64,000 nt of DNA, taken from NCBI GenBank assembly GCA_000149265.1, contig CH003244.1, positions 269,834 to 333,833 on the forward strand, given 5' to 3'. The number at the start of each line of letters is the position of its first letter. Position 1 is the stretch's first letter. Source of the stretch: Ciona savignyi. Its lineage: Eukaryota; Chordata; Ascidiacea; Phlebobranchia; Cionidae. The notes beneath the pieces were generated by a model. That model saw only the letters and a list, made by a program, of their open reading frames with translations, ran no database searches and was not told the origin of the DNA. The position numbers and the translations under genes were made by a program. Positions 36,286-48,300 of the stretch are shown here, piece by piece.

Positions 36286-37176
36286 CCCTTTAACTGCCGC
36301 TGTCGACTCAAGTCGACAGCGCCGAAAATTACATAAGTGGAAAAGTATACGGCCGATTTTGATCAGTGAGATGGCGCTGGAGAGCTGAATAATTTCTGCG
36401 TTTACCAATATAAGATGATATATAGGTTTGCATTTGAAATTTTTTAGTTATTTGAGTTTTAAAAACGTATACATATATGTGTGGTTTTGGTTGTTTTAAT
36501 TAGTTTTAATTACTGTGTATAGTCCCCGATTAGTTTTCAACTATTGTCGTCATGGTTCGCTTGTTTAGTTTGAAAACAATCCATTCGTTTTTCGCTTGTA
36601 CATTTTGGATTAGGCTATTTTTTGAGCTTATGGAGGGTAAAAACAGATATTCTGTAGAAGAAGCTGCCTTTTTGTTGGCTGATAGTGATTCTGGAAGCAG
36701 TTGTGCTTTGTTTTTTAGTAGTTCTAGCGATAAAGAACCTTTTTGAAGATGTTTTGCATCAGTTTTGTTTTCCTGTGGCTATGTGTTTGTGTTTCATTGG
36801 GCGAAAGTAAAAAAAAAAAAAAAAAAAAAAAATTGGATTTGCGTATTACGACGTCATCAGTCAAGTTGTGAGGTCATCACAAGAAGAGTAGTACAAAAAT
36901 GATCCAAATATAATCATAAATAACTTTGCTACATACTGTTTTGTTTGTAAATAAGAAAAAAGATAGTTTTTGTTGATCTAAATAGAAACACATGACGTCA
37001 TTGCACAATGCATGACGTCATCAAAATTTAACTCACGTAAAACAAAAGAAAATTTATTACTGAACAACTTTTCTGTTGATCATATCATGCTTACATCAAT
37101 AGTTTTTTGTACAGAAGCTTCTAACCTAAGGCGACTTCGCCGAAAAATTACCTAAAAACAGCCGGCAGTTAAAGGG
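36286..37176. mobile_element. piggyBac-like non-autonomous element, TTAA target duplication
   Basis: TTAA (36282-36285) then CCCTTTAACTGCCGCTG; the right end reads CAGCCGGCAGTTAAAGGG followed by TTAA (37177-37180). A TTAA target with CCC...GGG ends defines piggyBac-type transposons. Next to the left repeat is a perfect 8-bp-stem hairpin CTGTCGACTCAAGTCGACAG (36300-36319). A frame at about 36552-36746 encodes MEGKNRYSVEEAAFLLADS and more serine- and acid-rich residues, resembling the N-terminus of a piggyBac transposase; the rest is missing. A run of about 24 A lies near 36810. Confidence 0.88.
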
Positions 37177-38474
37177 TTAAGTAACCACAGGAATACGTGA
37201 CATATAAAGTTAAGCGCTGTATTTGCGAATTGAAGAATTCCAAATGCCCTGTGTGTAGGTTTGCCGAACATCGTGTCGCTTGTTTATTGGGATAAAATAT
37301 GAACATCGACACATACACAACATTTTGTCACATACACATTATAATATAAAACACCTATAAATAATATATTCATTTTATGACTATTTAATGAGTGATACGG
37401 TGGATCTTAGATTAAGGGTGAGAATCACCTTACTCCATGCCTTTCGTTTGGTTGCTGTGTCTTTATAACTTCTTGGATCTATCCCAGTTAGTTCAACATG
37501 TTCTGAAGTAATAGCTGCAGATTTGTTTGCGAATATCGTTTTAGTTGGACTTATGGTTGTGTTTGCTTTTTTTATGAATTTGTTGGTCCAAAACTATTAG
37601 AATATAAATTTTCTGTGACACTTGTAAAACAAAAAATAGCCTAAAGAGTTTTAAGCGACGTACAGTATTTTAAAAGCAATTAAGGTTTATTATCATACTC
37701 CTATATTAACTGTAGGTGGGTAAATATTTTCAGATACATTTCACTCACAGTTGTTTGCCTAAATTGAATAGTCGGTACTTTCCATTGGCAAGTTGAGTGC
37801 CGCTAAGTTCACAATGATCTAGCTATAAATTTTAAGTATTGTCACTCTTTTAATTTACCTCGCTGTCGCCTTTTTGGCTTGTGCAAGCCACTTTGCTTTT
37901 AAGCAATAAAATCGAACAAAAAGTTCAAAAATCGAAGTAAGATATAATGTTAAACAAATTATATTAATTCCAGTAAGTGACACGCAGTATACTCGATGGA
38001 TTGTCCGCATTATCTCAATCTACGTTATATACACTTGTGATCCACTGCATTAGCATCTCACCAACTTTCAGTGGGCGCTCCATCTATAACACATAGTTCT
38101 AACAGAGTTGCTACATGATAGCGTGTACAGGATGGGTTTAAATTAGCAGGTTGAAATGGTAGAGTTAGTAATAACGTTAATAGATTTTAAACTTCTGCTT
38201 TAGTAACCCATTTTTACTTTTTTAAGTTACCGACATTTTTTCTTTTTACCGGAAGTGTTGCACTTGTAATCAAATCCTCGCTAGGTCAGTTTTTAAATAG
38301 CATTCTAAATATGAATTGGTGAAGCAGGCTTATTTAGATACCGAGGGTTTTATTGGCCGATCCAACAGTCGCATGAGCTATATTTTATGTAGCAGTTCAT
38401 GCGCATGTTAGTAAGGGAATCTTCTGCGTATCCGTGGTCATCAGTTCGTTCACCCAGTCAATGCGACGTATATT

Positions 38475-38650
38475 CAGTGATGGGATTCAAAATTTTAAGA
38501 ACGGGTTCGCGTTAGTATCGTACTTACTAACAACAGGTTCCCTAAAAGGTCTAATGTCTTTACAAAAAGCAAGAATCGAACGGTGATTATCCCGACGTTC
38601 CAAAAACGGGTTCGACCGAACCCATGCGAACCTCTTGAATTCCATCACCG
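38475..38650. mobile_element. hAT-type MITE, ~176 bp, copy 1
   Basis: Starts CAGTGATGGGATTCAA and ends TTGAATTCCATCACCG (near-perfect inverted ends). Flanks CGTATATT (38467-38474) and CGTATATC (38651-38658) match in 7 of 8 positions. Contains AACGGGTTCG and CGAACCCATGCGAACC words shared with two other copies in this window. Confidence 0.8.
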
Positions 38651-39214
38651 CGTATATCCACATAATACATAAAAAAACGGACTTGGTTTATTCAATGAAC
38701 AACTCAAGTTCATATGTGAAGTAGTTCCGATAAGCCTGTTACTAACTAATATTGACTCGTATTTTAAAGAAAACGTATCATAACTCTCGTTTAGACTTTG
38801 GCCGTTCGTTAAGCAATGGAATATTGGTGTCGATTTTGGTCCTGACTATAATTTAGATAAACATGTGGGTGTGATAACACAAGTAGTAGTTATGAAGTTA
38901 CCGCGTGCTAACAGTGTGGCGCCGGATCTATTGGCGTGTATTTTAATTGAAGACAAACACATAAAACAGAAGGGGGATGGGTGATTACAAAACAAAATGT
39001 TGAAAGCAAAGCATTCAGGCGGAAATTGTAAATGCTAAACAGACATACTGTACTACGCTCTATCATTGCATAACGCTACCGAAGCGGTATGGTGATATGG
39101 CACTTTAAATCATTATGGCTCAAACAACGTTGGTAAAATATAGAAACCAGCATACATATTAATATCTTTACGGTGTCTTTTTTTATACGCGGTAATTGTG
39201 CATTTCAATAAAAA

Positions 39215-41258
39215 TCATTTCATGTTTGCATAACCTTGGTAAGACATGATCATCTTCAAGTCTATATTTTTCTCGTCGATTTCCTCGTAAATATGACTTT
39301 CATAACCCGGTTTCACGTAAACATCACTTTCGATTAATGTGTTTGTCGAGGAATCTTTACGGACGACATTGATAGCCTTATTCTCTTCAACATGGCGGTC
39401 AGTCCTTTTTATGTATGTGAAGACATAATCTTCCCTTACTGGAAAGTAATTTTGACCAACGTATCCATCAATACTTGTCTCATTATTCCAAGGTTCGTTC
39501 TGTTCGCCGCGATGTCTGTTTAAATACAAGTAAAATCAACATTATTGGTAAAAGAACCACAAAGGAATGCTTTGACAAAAAAGGATAGAACCAGTGATGG
39601 AATTCAAGATGTTCGCATCGGTTCGAGATATTTACCGATCCGATTGTTGCTTTTTTACAGACATTAGACCATTTAGGGAACCTGTTGTAAGCAAGTACGA
39701 TACAAAAGAGAACCTGTTCTTAAAATTTCGAATCTTATCACCAGATATAACTAACATTTTCCTTTCGAATCGTCAGGATTGCTTAAGCGGTAAGAGTTTC
39801 GGTTTCCAATCAAAAGATTAATAGAATCAATGCAAACGCTCTCTGTTGTTTTTACTCATTGGTCATGAAAAATAGCGGGCGGTACATAAACCCAGCGGAC
39901 TTAACCAGAGTGACGGATTACAGACGACGGCTTGTTCGGGCTTAACTTAAACAGCAGAAACATCCATATACAACACAATGTACCTTTTTCTGTTCTGTGA
40001 GAAGTAAATGGACCACGCCACCAAGAAAGCAATGACCAGAAACAAAAATCCAAATATAACGTATATGTTTGGGAACCATTTATTCTGGGTATTATCTCTC
40101 AAAATATCCTTTGTTTTCATTCTAGTCACGGCTGTTAATGTAGATGTGGTTGAATTGTATGTCGTTTGTCTGTGCGTTGTCATTATTTGTGGTGTGGCTG
40201 GTTCGTACGTTGTTCCTATTTCGTCTTTACCTTCTTGTGGAATTAAAACACCTGTAATGGAAAAATACAACAAATTTACAACAACAAATTTAGACAGAAT
40301 TACAACAACAAATTTAGGCAAAACAAAAATACTATAAATAGCAAAAACAATAGAAAAACGACGAGAGAAAACAATGCAAGTGTGAGTTTAGACTTTAGAC
40401 AGTTGATTTTTGATTTTTGTGAGGGGCAATGATTTCTTGTTTGGTAATCAATCATGTTTTCGAACGCTGTGTTTTACTTTAATAAGACTTAACCAAGATA
40501 GTAGTTTTAGGCTATGTATAGTTATCCTTTATAAAATATACAGTATGAAAACAGTATTTGTGCTTTAGGGTAATTTATTCTTTAAGATAAGCTTTATAAT
40601 AAATATTATTATTGTACCTTTTCCAGGTCGTTGACAAATGTAGCGGCTCGGGTATGTGCACGATATAGGGTTCCATCCTCTTAGATCATGAATAATGTAT
40701 TCGTTGATGCTCGCACAGTTAAACACCGACGCGAAGTTTCTGCGATGACTTACAGCGTCCCACAGAGCTTCACCGGGTTGTAAAGTCGTTCCATCATTCC
40801 AAACAAATCGGGTCCCTTTGACGTTCCTTAGACCGATGTAATATTCATCCACCGTCACTAAGGTAAGATTTTATTAATTTCTATTGTGTCCTAAGACTTA
40901 TATATTTTATATCGACCATTGAAGACAAATCTAAAACAAATGTATTCACTGTAGCTCTCATAGAACACGATCATAATTTATAGCAAGTGTTTTTTTTATC
41001 GAACCAAATCCATGGATGTGCAGAGTCAGGCTTACCAGACTTACCTCGGTTTGCAATTATTATCTCTTTCAAAAAATCAAGAACTTGTTGAGACTTGACT
41101 AGAGCAAGATTGGCGTTTATTGAAGCGCAAGCTGTTACTGCATCATCGTATGCCACCAATGGTTCTCCAAATGAAATAAAATATTCCGAGTCGCTAAACC
41201 GGTACCAACTATTCGCTGATACAGCATGAAACAATACGACTAATGATATCAACTTCAT
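39215..41258 (-). CDS. Type I transmembrane C-type lectin domain receptor, copy B
   Basis: Four exons in transcript order: 41258-41045, 40857-40618, 40251-39984, 39515-39215; phases agree, 340 residues. The exon phases are identical to copy A. The signal peptide and CTLD are almost the same as copy A (YIGLRNVKGTRFVWNDG; FNCASINEYIIHDLRGW), with only a few changes. Exon 3 differs: a Thr/Ser-rich, probably O-glycosylated stalk (TTHRQTTYNSTTSTLTAVT) and a TM segment at ~214-234 (YVIFGFLFLVIAFLVAW). The tail ends with HIYEEIDEKN (Tyr ~317); pYEEI is the known preferred ligand of Src-family SH2 domains. Other tail tyrosines (DYVFTYI, VYVKPGYESH) could be further phosphosites. A cell-surface recognition role is inferred from architecture only. 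Confidence 0.88.
39592..39743. mobile_element. hAT-type MITE, copy 2, in intron 3 of lectin copy B
   Basis: Starts CAGTGATGGAATTCAAGA and ends near TTTCGAATCTTATCACCAG, with internal ACCGATCCGATTGTTGC and GGGAACCTGTTGTAAGCAAG shared with the copy at 50334-50499. The right end is more degraded; no target duplication assigned. Confidence 0.7.
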
Positions 41259-41327
41259 AACTGTAAAGCGATGCCATTATTTTTTAAGAACTGCATTTTA
41301 AAAATATCCAAAAACACGAGCAATTAA

Positions 41328-41336
41328 TTTATATAT
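41328..41336 (-). promoter_or_regulatory. Possible TATA box of lectin copy B
   Basis: TATATAAAT on the minus strand about 70 bp before the start codon at 41258, matching the position of the TATA in copy A. Weak in such AT-rich DNA. Confidence 0.35.
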
Positions 41337-44300
41337 AGATTAAAATCAGGTCTGGTTTTTGCGTCTTTTGATTAATCACGGTGAGTAAGGTAATCCGATA
41401 GCACGTGGTAACGCAGCTTTTTTTCCTTTTCACGGCGATAAACATAAAAATCATATTTTTTGGGTCTAAATTGTAAAAAAATTGTATAATTCTTGCCATG
41501 CAGTCAGGTGACGTTTGTTTTACTATACGCTTATCGTTTCCCTATTTACATAACAGGCGATCAGAAAAATAAAAAAACTGTTAAAAGCAATATGTGTCCC
41601 TTTTCCAACAGTTAACTAACTATAATGAACGAGTCTGACTAAACACCTTATTTTAAATACAATAATTTGAAAGTTCCATAAAACCAACTTTTAAGAGTTA
41701 AATGCGACCACCTTGCCCCTGAAAACGCTACTGCAAATCTGCCATTTTGTTTATAAATTACACACGTACAATCTTGAAACACTTATTTTGCAAGAAAGAT
41801 AATGTAATATTTAAGAAAGTGATTCCCATAGAGATTTGAAATTATCCCACTGCTGGTCTGCAAGTTTAATATTTTCTGGAAGTAAATGGAGGTGTTTGCG
41901 TGGTCGTGCAAGCTTGGAAATTAACCTATATTTAAATAAGCTTACCATGTTTGGATTTTACCCACAAGGACACATAAAATTACGTCATTGTTTAAACTTT
42001 ACTTTCAGTTCCTATTACGTAAAGCTTTATAAAATTCGTGAACATGGCTTTCAATAAGCTTTGTTTTGTAAGGATACATGCGCATTGTCTTAGACCACGT
42101 GCATCGCTTGTTTGATAAATGCTTTTTGTTGTGGATGTTTTTTTGCTTTAAAGACAAAACCAAATCGCTATAAAAACAGACCAACATTTTGTAATATGTT
42201 TTTCGTGTGAAATTTCCATGAACGGATTTTGCTCTGCAGGATTCCCAATTGACTACTTTGCATATTGGGAATGTTTGTTGGCCTAATATACTTGCTATGT
42301 GCGTTAGCCAACAAATGTAATTTTAAATGGCCTATTAAATTTATTATATTCATTTACCAACTATATATTTATTGGCCTAATAAAATGGCGTTTAATATGT
42401 TAAGTTGGATTTGGGAACTATAAATCTCAGAACGGCGTTATAAAATAACGAAGGTACGTCACTAATTAAACGCCAAAGGTTCCTGTTACCAAATGGACGT
42501 GTGATCGGTTCCTCCAAACAGTATTTCAAGTAATAGTCAACAGCAGAGTTATGTAACGGCTTTTGATTTATGAATTTTCCACGGAACTGGATTTAAATTA
42601 CCAATTTCATTAAGCATGGTTTTGTCCATTTTTGGAATACATTATAAATTTTTTGTTTGTAAATAATACCGAGAAAACGTTCTGTATGGTTTAGGAGTCC
42701 TGTTTGATGTTTCTGTTGTCGATATTTGCATTTCATTTGTACCTAAAATAATTAAAGGACAAACTAAGTTACCGATATGCCAGAAAAAACGGTTACCATT
42801 TTGTTGACATATATAGGCACGTATACCCAATATTGGGTGCCAGCCGCAACGTCACTGCCGTATGAGGTATAGGTACACGGCCAATAAATGAATAATTGCT
42901 CTATTAAAGTGGTTAAATGGTTGTGGATCAAAGTACTACTATTGAACCTAAGAACAAGAGACATTTGCAATCATTTGGTATCTTGCTCTATTAAAATGGT
43001 GGATTGGCTTTGGTTCGAACCACTACAAGTGAACCAACGAACAAGAAAAATGTAAATGCATTAATAAGTACCCTTGCCGGACCGCATTAACCTAGCCATT
43101 TACAAAAAGTTATCAACTGTTCAACAATATGGGTATATATAATTGATTATTGTCCAATCCAATACATATACTGTATATCGGTTACAATGTCAAACAATGT
43201 CGAATAACGGCTGTTCTTTTCATATACTCAAGTCTGTCGCCTGATTTGCGCTAAATTACTAAGTCATATACTCTATATTTAATAAAACGTTTAAACGTTT
43301 TAAATAGATTGGATAATTTCTTAAAAAATAGAAAGCGTTTAAACAGTTTGATAACTGGATTTCCCGCAAACGAATGGAAGATGGGTATGAGTTGTCAGCA
43401 AGCATTTTGTCCGCAAAAAAATCTCTATTGATTTATATAGTCCAGCTGTTGCATTTATGAGTCAGATTATTTTAATTACCAACGTATTTTATATTTTAGG
43501 TTATTGTCTTTATTAAAATGGGTTATTTTATTTGCAGTTGAATTTCCTTAGTTCATTTTGGACATCTACAATTTCTTTTCAAAATTTAAAGTCACCTTCT
43601 GTTGGGAAGTCTCTGTACTGATTTACCGCAAATGTGCCACTGCAAAATCAATGCATACAAGCACCGCCTGTAAATATTTTAACTCAATTAAACTTAAAAA
43701 CGGTTACCGCGCTTTTAACACCGCTGTTGTTGATCGGTTTTTGTATGAATACACACAGGTGCAATCCCGACAAGCTTATTTCGCACAGTTCTTGACCTCA
43801 TATTAATGGGTGTACTTTTAAATCAAAGTTTAAACTTCTGGTAATGCTTATCTGTTTGGTTAATAATTGATGGATAATTAGGCAGGTTTTACGGGAATTT
43901 CGCCGAGTATTGTTTAAAACTATTTGTTTGCTTGCCGTTTTGGGAAAGAAAAGCCACAAAGACAACTCATTAGGATATTGTATGACCAATTAGATTGATA
44001 TTTATAGTGTATTAGTCATGCTAAGTAAACGAGATTTTTTTTGAATAACAATAGTTGTACGCTTGGAAGCTCTGTATTACAGGCTTCGGTTTTAAATATT
44101 ATTTTCCAGGCCTTTTTTATGTACCGAGTGTTATATTAATCGTAACCATTAGGTCACACAACTGTTTTTGCAAGTATTCTTGTGTTGTTTTTTTCGAGAC
44201 AAGTTTCGAATTCATAATAGGCTGGTCACTACGTGTCACTGCACCGCTGCAGTAGTTTTTTTGTTTCAGTGATTGTCTATGGTTGGGTGATTTTGTAACA

Positions 44301-44584
44301 TTTTATTTCTATGACTGTCCGTGGCGAAATTACGTTTTTGATTTGTATAGTCCTTTTTGAGTACGGCGGCTGCGAGGAAGCAGCAATTTATTTAGTAAAT
44401 CGTATATAGTCAAGAGAAGTTACGGACCTGCAATTGTTAAGGTATTATTTTGTTAAAGTTTTTCCTTTTTTATAATGCTCGCACTAATTTATGTTTTTTA
44501 GTTACCGCTTTTACACCAAATAAAGAAATTGGAAAGAGCGCGTCAACTTTTATTGCGTGGCCGTAACACTATGGCCGTTTTTGT

Positions 44585-44790
44585 ATATGAGTCGATATGT
44601 GTATCGGTCGCGTTAACTATTCGGCCATACGAGAGTAGAAGTATTCTTTCAATTTTTTTTTTCGAGCTAAGTTTCGAACCCATTATGGGCTAGTCACTAG
44701 GACCATTTTTTTGTGTATGAGTCGATATGTGTATTGATCGCGTTATAACTATTCGGCCATACGAGAGTAGAAGTATTCTTTCAAATTATG
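44585..44790 (-). mobile_element. Two tandem copies of the tRNA-like repeat
   Basis: GAGTCGATATGTGTATCGGT plus CGCGTTAACTATTCGGCCAT, then TTCGAGCTAAGTTTCGAACC and CCATTATGGGCTAGTCACTA, then a second GAGTCGATATGTGTATTGAT. On the minus strand the unit reads TGGCCGAATAGTTAACGCG (A-box-like) ... GGGTTCGAAACTTAGCTCG (B-box-like). A partial copy is at 44190-44240 (CGAGACAAGTTTCGAATTC). Confidence 0.7.
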
Positions 44791-45340
44791 CAAGCAAAAA
44801 TTACGTACCACTTCTCCCACCTGGTGGCAAAAGTTTAAAACTGATTTGCGAAATAGTGTGTGAACAATCTTAACGCAAGGTAGGATATTCTGGTTGAATC
44901 GTCGGTCGTTATTTGTAAGCTTATTTATAAGAAGCCGCTGACTTTTTGGCTGTTTCGTTAGGCACTTATCAATGGATTGAATTTTCCCTGAGCCCAGTAT
45001 TTAATGTGTTCATGTAAAATGGAAAAATATCTTGCTCCTCTGATACGAACGCTCCATTTTTTTGGAATTAGCCACCGATGAATTCCCCAGAAATAAGCAA
45101 CTACAAAAATGACTAAGTATCCACAAGCAGTCCAAATTTACAAAAATAATTAGATTTAATAAACACACAAAAATCAACGATGGCCAATAATATGCAAAGA
45201 ACAATTTTAAAGCGCAAGTGAGCACATCACAGTGATGCAATTAAAAGTGCAACGTTTATAATAAGAAGATGAATATAAAGTTCCCATTAATGTGGTAACT
45301 CCATTATTACTCAACAGCATTCCATTGTATTAACATGGAG

Positions 45341-48300
45341 TTATAAGGCAGTCGTTTCGGACTCTGGTGGAAGTTGTTCCCCTGGTTCGATATAAAGCGA
45401 TTCCTTCAGCATACAGCGCATCTATAAAAAAAACATTTATTGTAAGCTATATACCACATTGTTGGGTAGTATAGTAGGCGTCGCTTAATATGATCACATG
45501 AATATCCTACCCTATTCTCCTATCTTTTCTAGTGCTGATTTTCCACCCGCCATGACACAAAATCCACATCCACTCTACTCACCCACGCAAAGAAAGCTGC
45601 CGCGCCTTTACTTTTTCCCTCCATTGTCACGATATCCAAGCCTTCCAACTTGCGCTCCACATTACGTCGGATCTCTTTCGTGACGTCACCAGGCGCACTG
45701 TGACGCACGCGGCGTGTGATCGATGACTTGCCCATTTTACCAATCAAGTTTTGAACGTCGGGCCAACTCTGCATTGCAATATTAAGAAATGGTGGTTGAA
45801 ATATTTATTAAAATAATTGGTAAGTAGAATATAAAACTCGATCCAAGCACAATCACTGAGTCTTGTGGCCAAGACGAAGACCGGAGGACCGGCCATGCAG
45901 ATTTCAGGTCGAATCAGAATGTTGTCCAATTTCTGCTCAGTGGTGTATGGGCAATAAACTTAACGTGTATTGCCCCAAGCCCAATTAATTAAAATAAATA
46001 TCTTTAAAAAAACTGAAGTAATCAAAGTTACAAACTTTTTCCCCGGCAACCTGATTGAAACAAGCTAACCTGACGTTTCTAAGGTTCACCATTCTTCAGA
46101 TGAATAGAACGAAGATAGGCAATATAAAAAGGGTAATCATTTATATCGCACACCTACAGTCAAAATTTCGAAACTATATTGCACTGAGTTTAATAGACCT
46201 TCTTCGGCTTTTAATCAATTCGAATCAACTAGTTAGACTGTTAGAGTTTAAGGTTCCCATGGACCACCCAACTGGAAAAATTCATTTAAAAATATTTGAA
46301 AACGTTAAACCACATTAGTTGTATACCAAAAACCATATCGCGCTCACCGTACAATCTCTTTCCTTATCCCCCAGCATCATAAGAGCTGCTGTCATAACAA
46401 TGTGCACGTCACCAGGTGGGGTAGGATACCTTTGGATCTCCGATATCAGGGATCGGTTCATTCCCGCTATTGCGTCTCTCAGCCGACGTAGTTCTCGTAG
46501 ATGGAACAACTGCTCTTTAGCCATTTCATACTCTGGCTTCAGATCGTCTATGTAGCTGGAGAGATGTATTAGTAGGATTGAGAGGAGGTTGTTTACAAAG
46601 TGAAATAACATCAGTTTAGCAGTTAACATTAGCCTATGTTGGAAAGTCAGACATCGTAGTGGTAACGCATCGTACCACCAGTCACAGGGTTGTTTGATCA
46701 AAGACAGGTGCTTGAAAGCAGCTTACGTACTTGTTAAGGCATTTCCAGGTAGTATGGATAGGGTTACTTTATTACTTATCTTTATCACTGAGGTTAAACA
46801 ACCTGTATTTTACAAATGGGCATGTTTTAGATAGTCTTGTATACACTTAATTGTCCAAATGGGCAATGTGCTTAAGAAAAAAAAATGTCTTAATAACATG
46901 TGTTTGATGTGGTGACAAACACATATATTTAAACTATTAGCAAATACATATTTAGAAAATTACAACATTTTCTAAATCATAACCCCTACCCTCCATAATC
47001 CACTGCGTCGATTGTTTTCTCCAGCATAAAGATATCCCTTCTTGCCATGGCTTCCTTCAGATCCGCCCTGTACTGAGCTATGGTGAGTTGGTCGAACAAA
47101 TCCTCTGCTTCGTTAAACATCGGTATCTCGTCATCGCGATAGCCACTGTTTTCACATGCATCCATTGCATCCTGTAGTTGATGAATATCGCGAGAGTCGA
47201 TTGCAAGGTTTAGTTTGTCAGTGAGATGGTTAATCTCCTCTTCCCGTTTGGCCTCTTCTCGTCGACGACGCTTCTCTGCCTTTTCTCGTTTCCGTTCGAT
47301 TTTCTCCAATTTCATCAGTGTACGCTCGGCCTTTGCAATGAATTCTTCTTCCCCGGAAACTCCCGCTTCTATAAAGTCAGTAATAGCTTTGGCAAGCGCT
47401 TCGATGTCTTTATTCCTGACGGCGCTTGTCACTGCAAGTTTGCGCGTACGTGGGTCAATAAATGCCGCCAAATCTCGAGCAGTTTTCAAGAGGGTTTCAT
47501 CAGGAAACGGCCCTTCTTCTACAAGTTTAATGGCATCAAGTAATTCATCAATATCGCGCAAATCCATCGCAGTTTTAAGTTTCTCTTGGTTTTCGCGCAT
47601 CTCGTCTACTTTTTCCTTCAACTCCCCGGCGTTCGTGGTTGCCGTTGTGAGCATGACGTCATCAGAGGGCAAAAACACCCCAGAAAACTCGGAAGCCGAA
47701 TCCTTTAACCGAGTCATCACCCTAACGCCTTCCTCTAGTTTCTCCAACTCATCCGGTAGCTGCGGCAGCTGTAAAAGTGGCCGGGTGACTTCCAACTCGT
47801 CTAATATTGAACGTTTCCGCCTCAAAGCGTGCAAAGTCGACCTTGACTCATCTAACACCCTTGTGTCATCCCCTGTCAATTGTAAATTCGGGTCTGCGCT
47901 AAGTTCAACCATTTGCTCTATTAAATCCGACAATTGCTGAAGGTTTTCAGCCTGGATCATCCGGGAGATGGCGCTCTTGATTGCTTCCATCTGTTTTCGA
48001 TAATCGAGTTGTCCTTTTATCTGGTCGAGCTCGGTTTTAGCTCGAAGCAGCATTGCTTCGTCAATTTCCTCCCCCGCCGACTGAAGATTTTCAAGCACTG
48101 AAATATGACTACGTCAAAAACAAGTTATCTCTATGATTTGACTTGCGCAGATAAAGCGAAATTGCGTTAAAGGTGAGTGGGCTGTATTACCGCGAGTGGG
48201 CCGTAGCCAAAAATTCTACTTGCAATGTGGAGGGGACTTACACTTTTGGGTGGTATCAGTACTAGGTGGATACTGATGGAAAAGGGTTTTACAGCCCACA

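Larger units (their letters stand above)
35708..39214. other. Intergenic region between the tail-to-tail lectin genes
   Basis: No exon supported. It holds a two-copy tandem repeat (35870-36107), a piggyBac-like element (36286-37176) and a hAT MITE (38475-38650). The remaining sequence is AT-rich and unremarkable. Confidence 0.6.
41259..45340. other. Gene-free stretch between lectin copy B and the mucin/helical-repeat gene
   Basis: No exon supported on either strand. It includes a diverged ~90-bp two-copy repeat (about 42894-43060; the second copy has a GGTTCGAACC B-box-like word) and several copies of the tRNA-like repeat (44190-44240, 44585-44790). The frame of 82 codons at 43558 has no recognisable features. 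Confidence 0.55.

Noticed and set aside
47215-47940. 241-codon plus-strand open frame, serine-rich
   Set aside because: It is antisense to the 1.1-kb exon 48097-46990 of the helical-repeat gene, whose composition (Glu/Leu/Lys codons) opens the opposite strand. It has no domain features.
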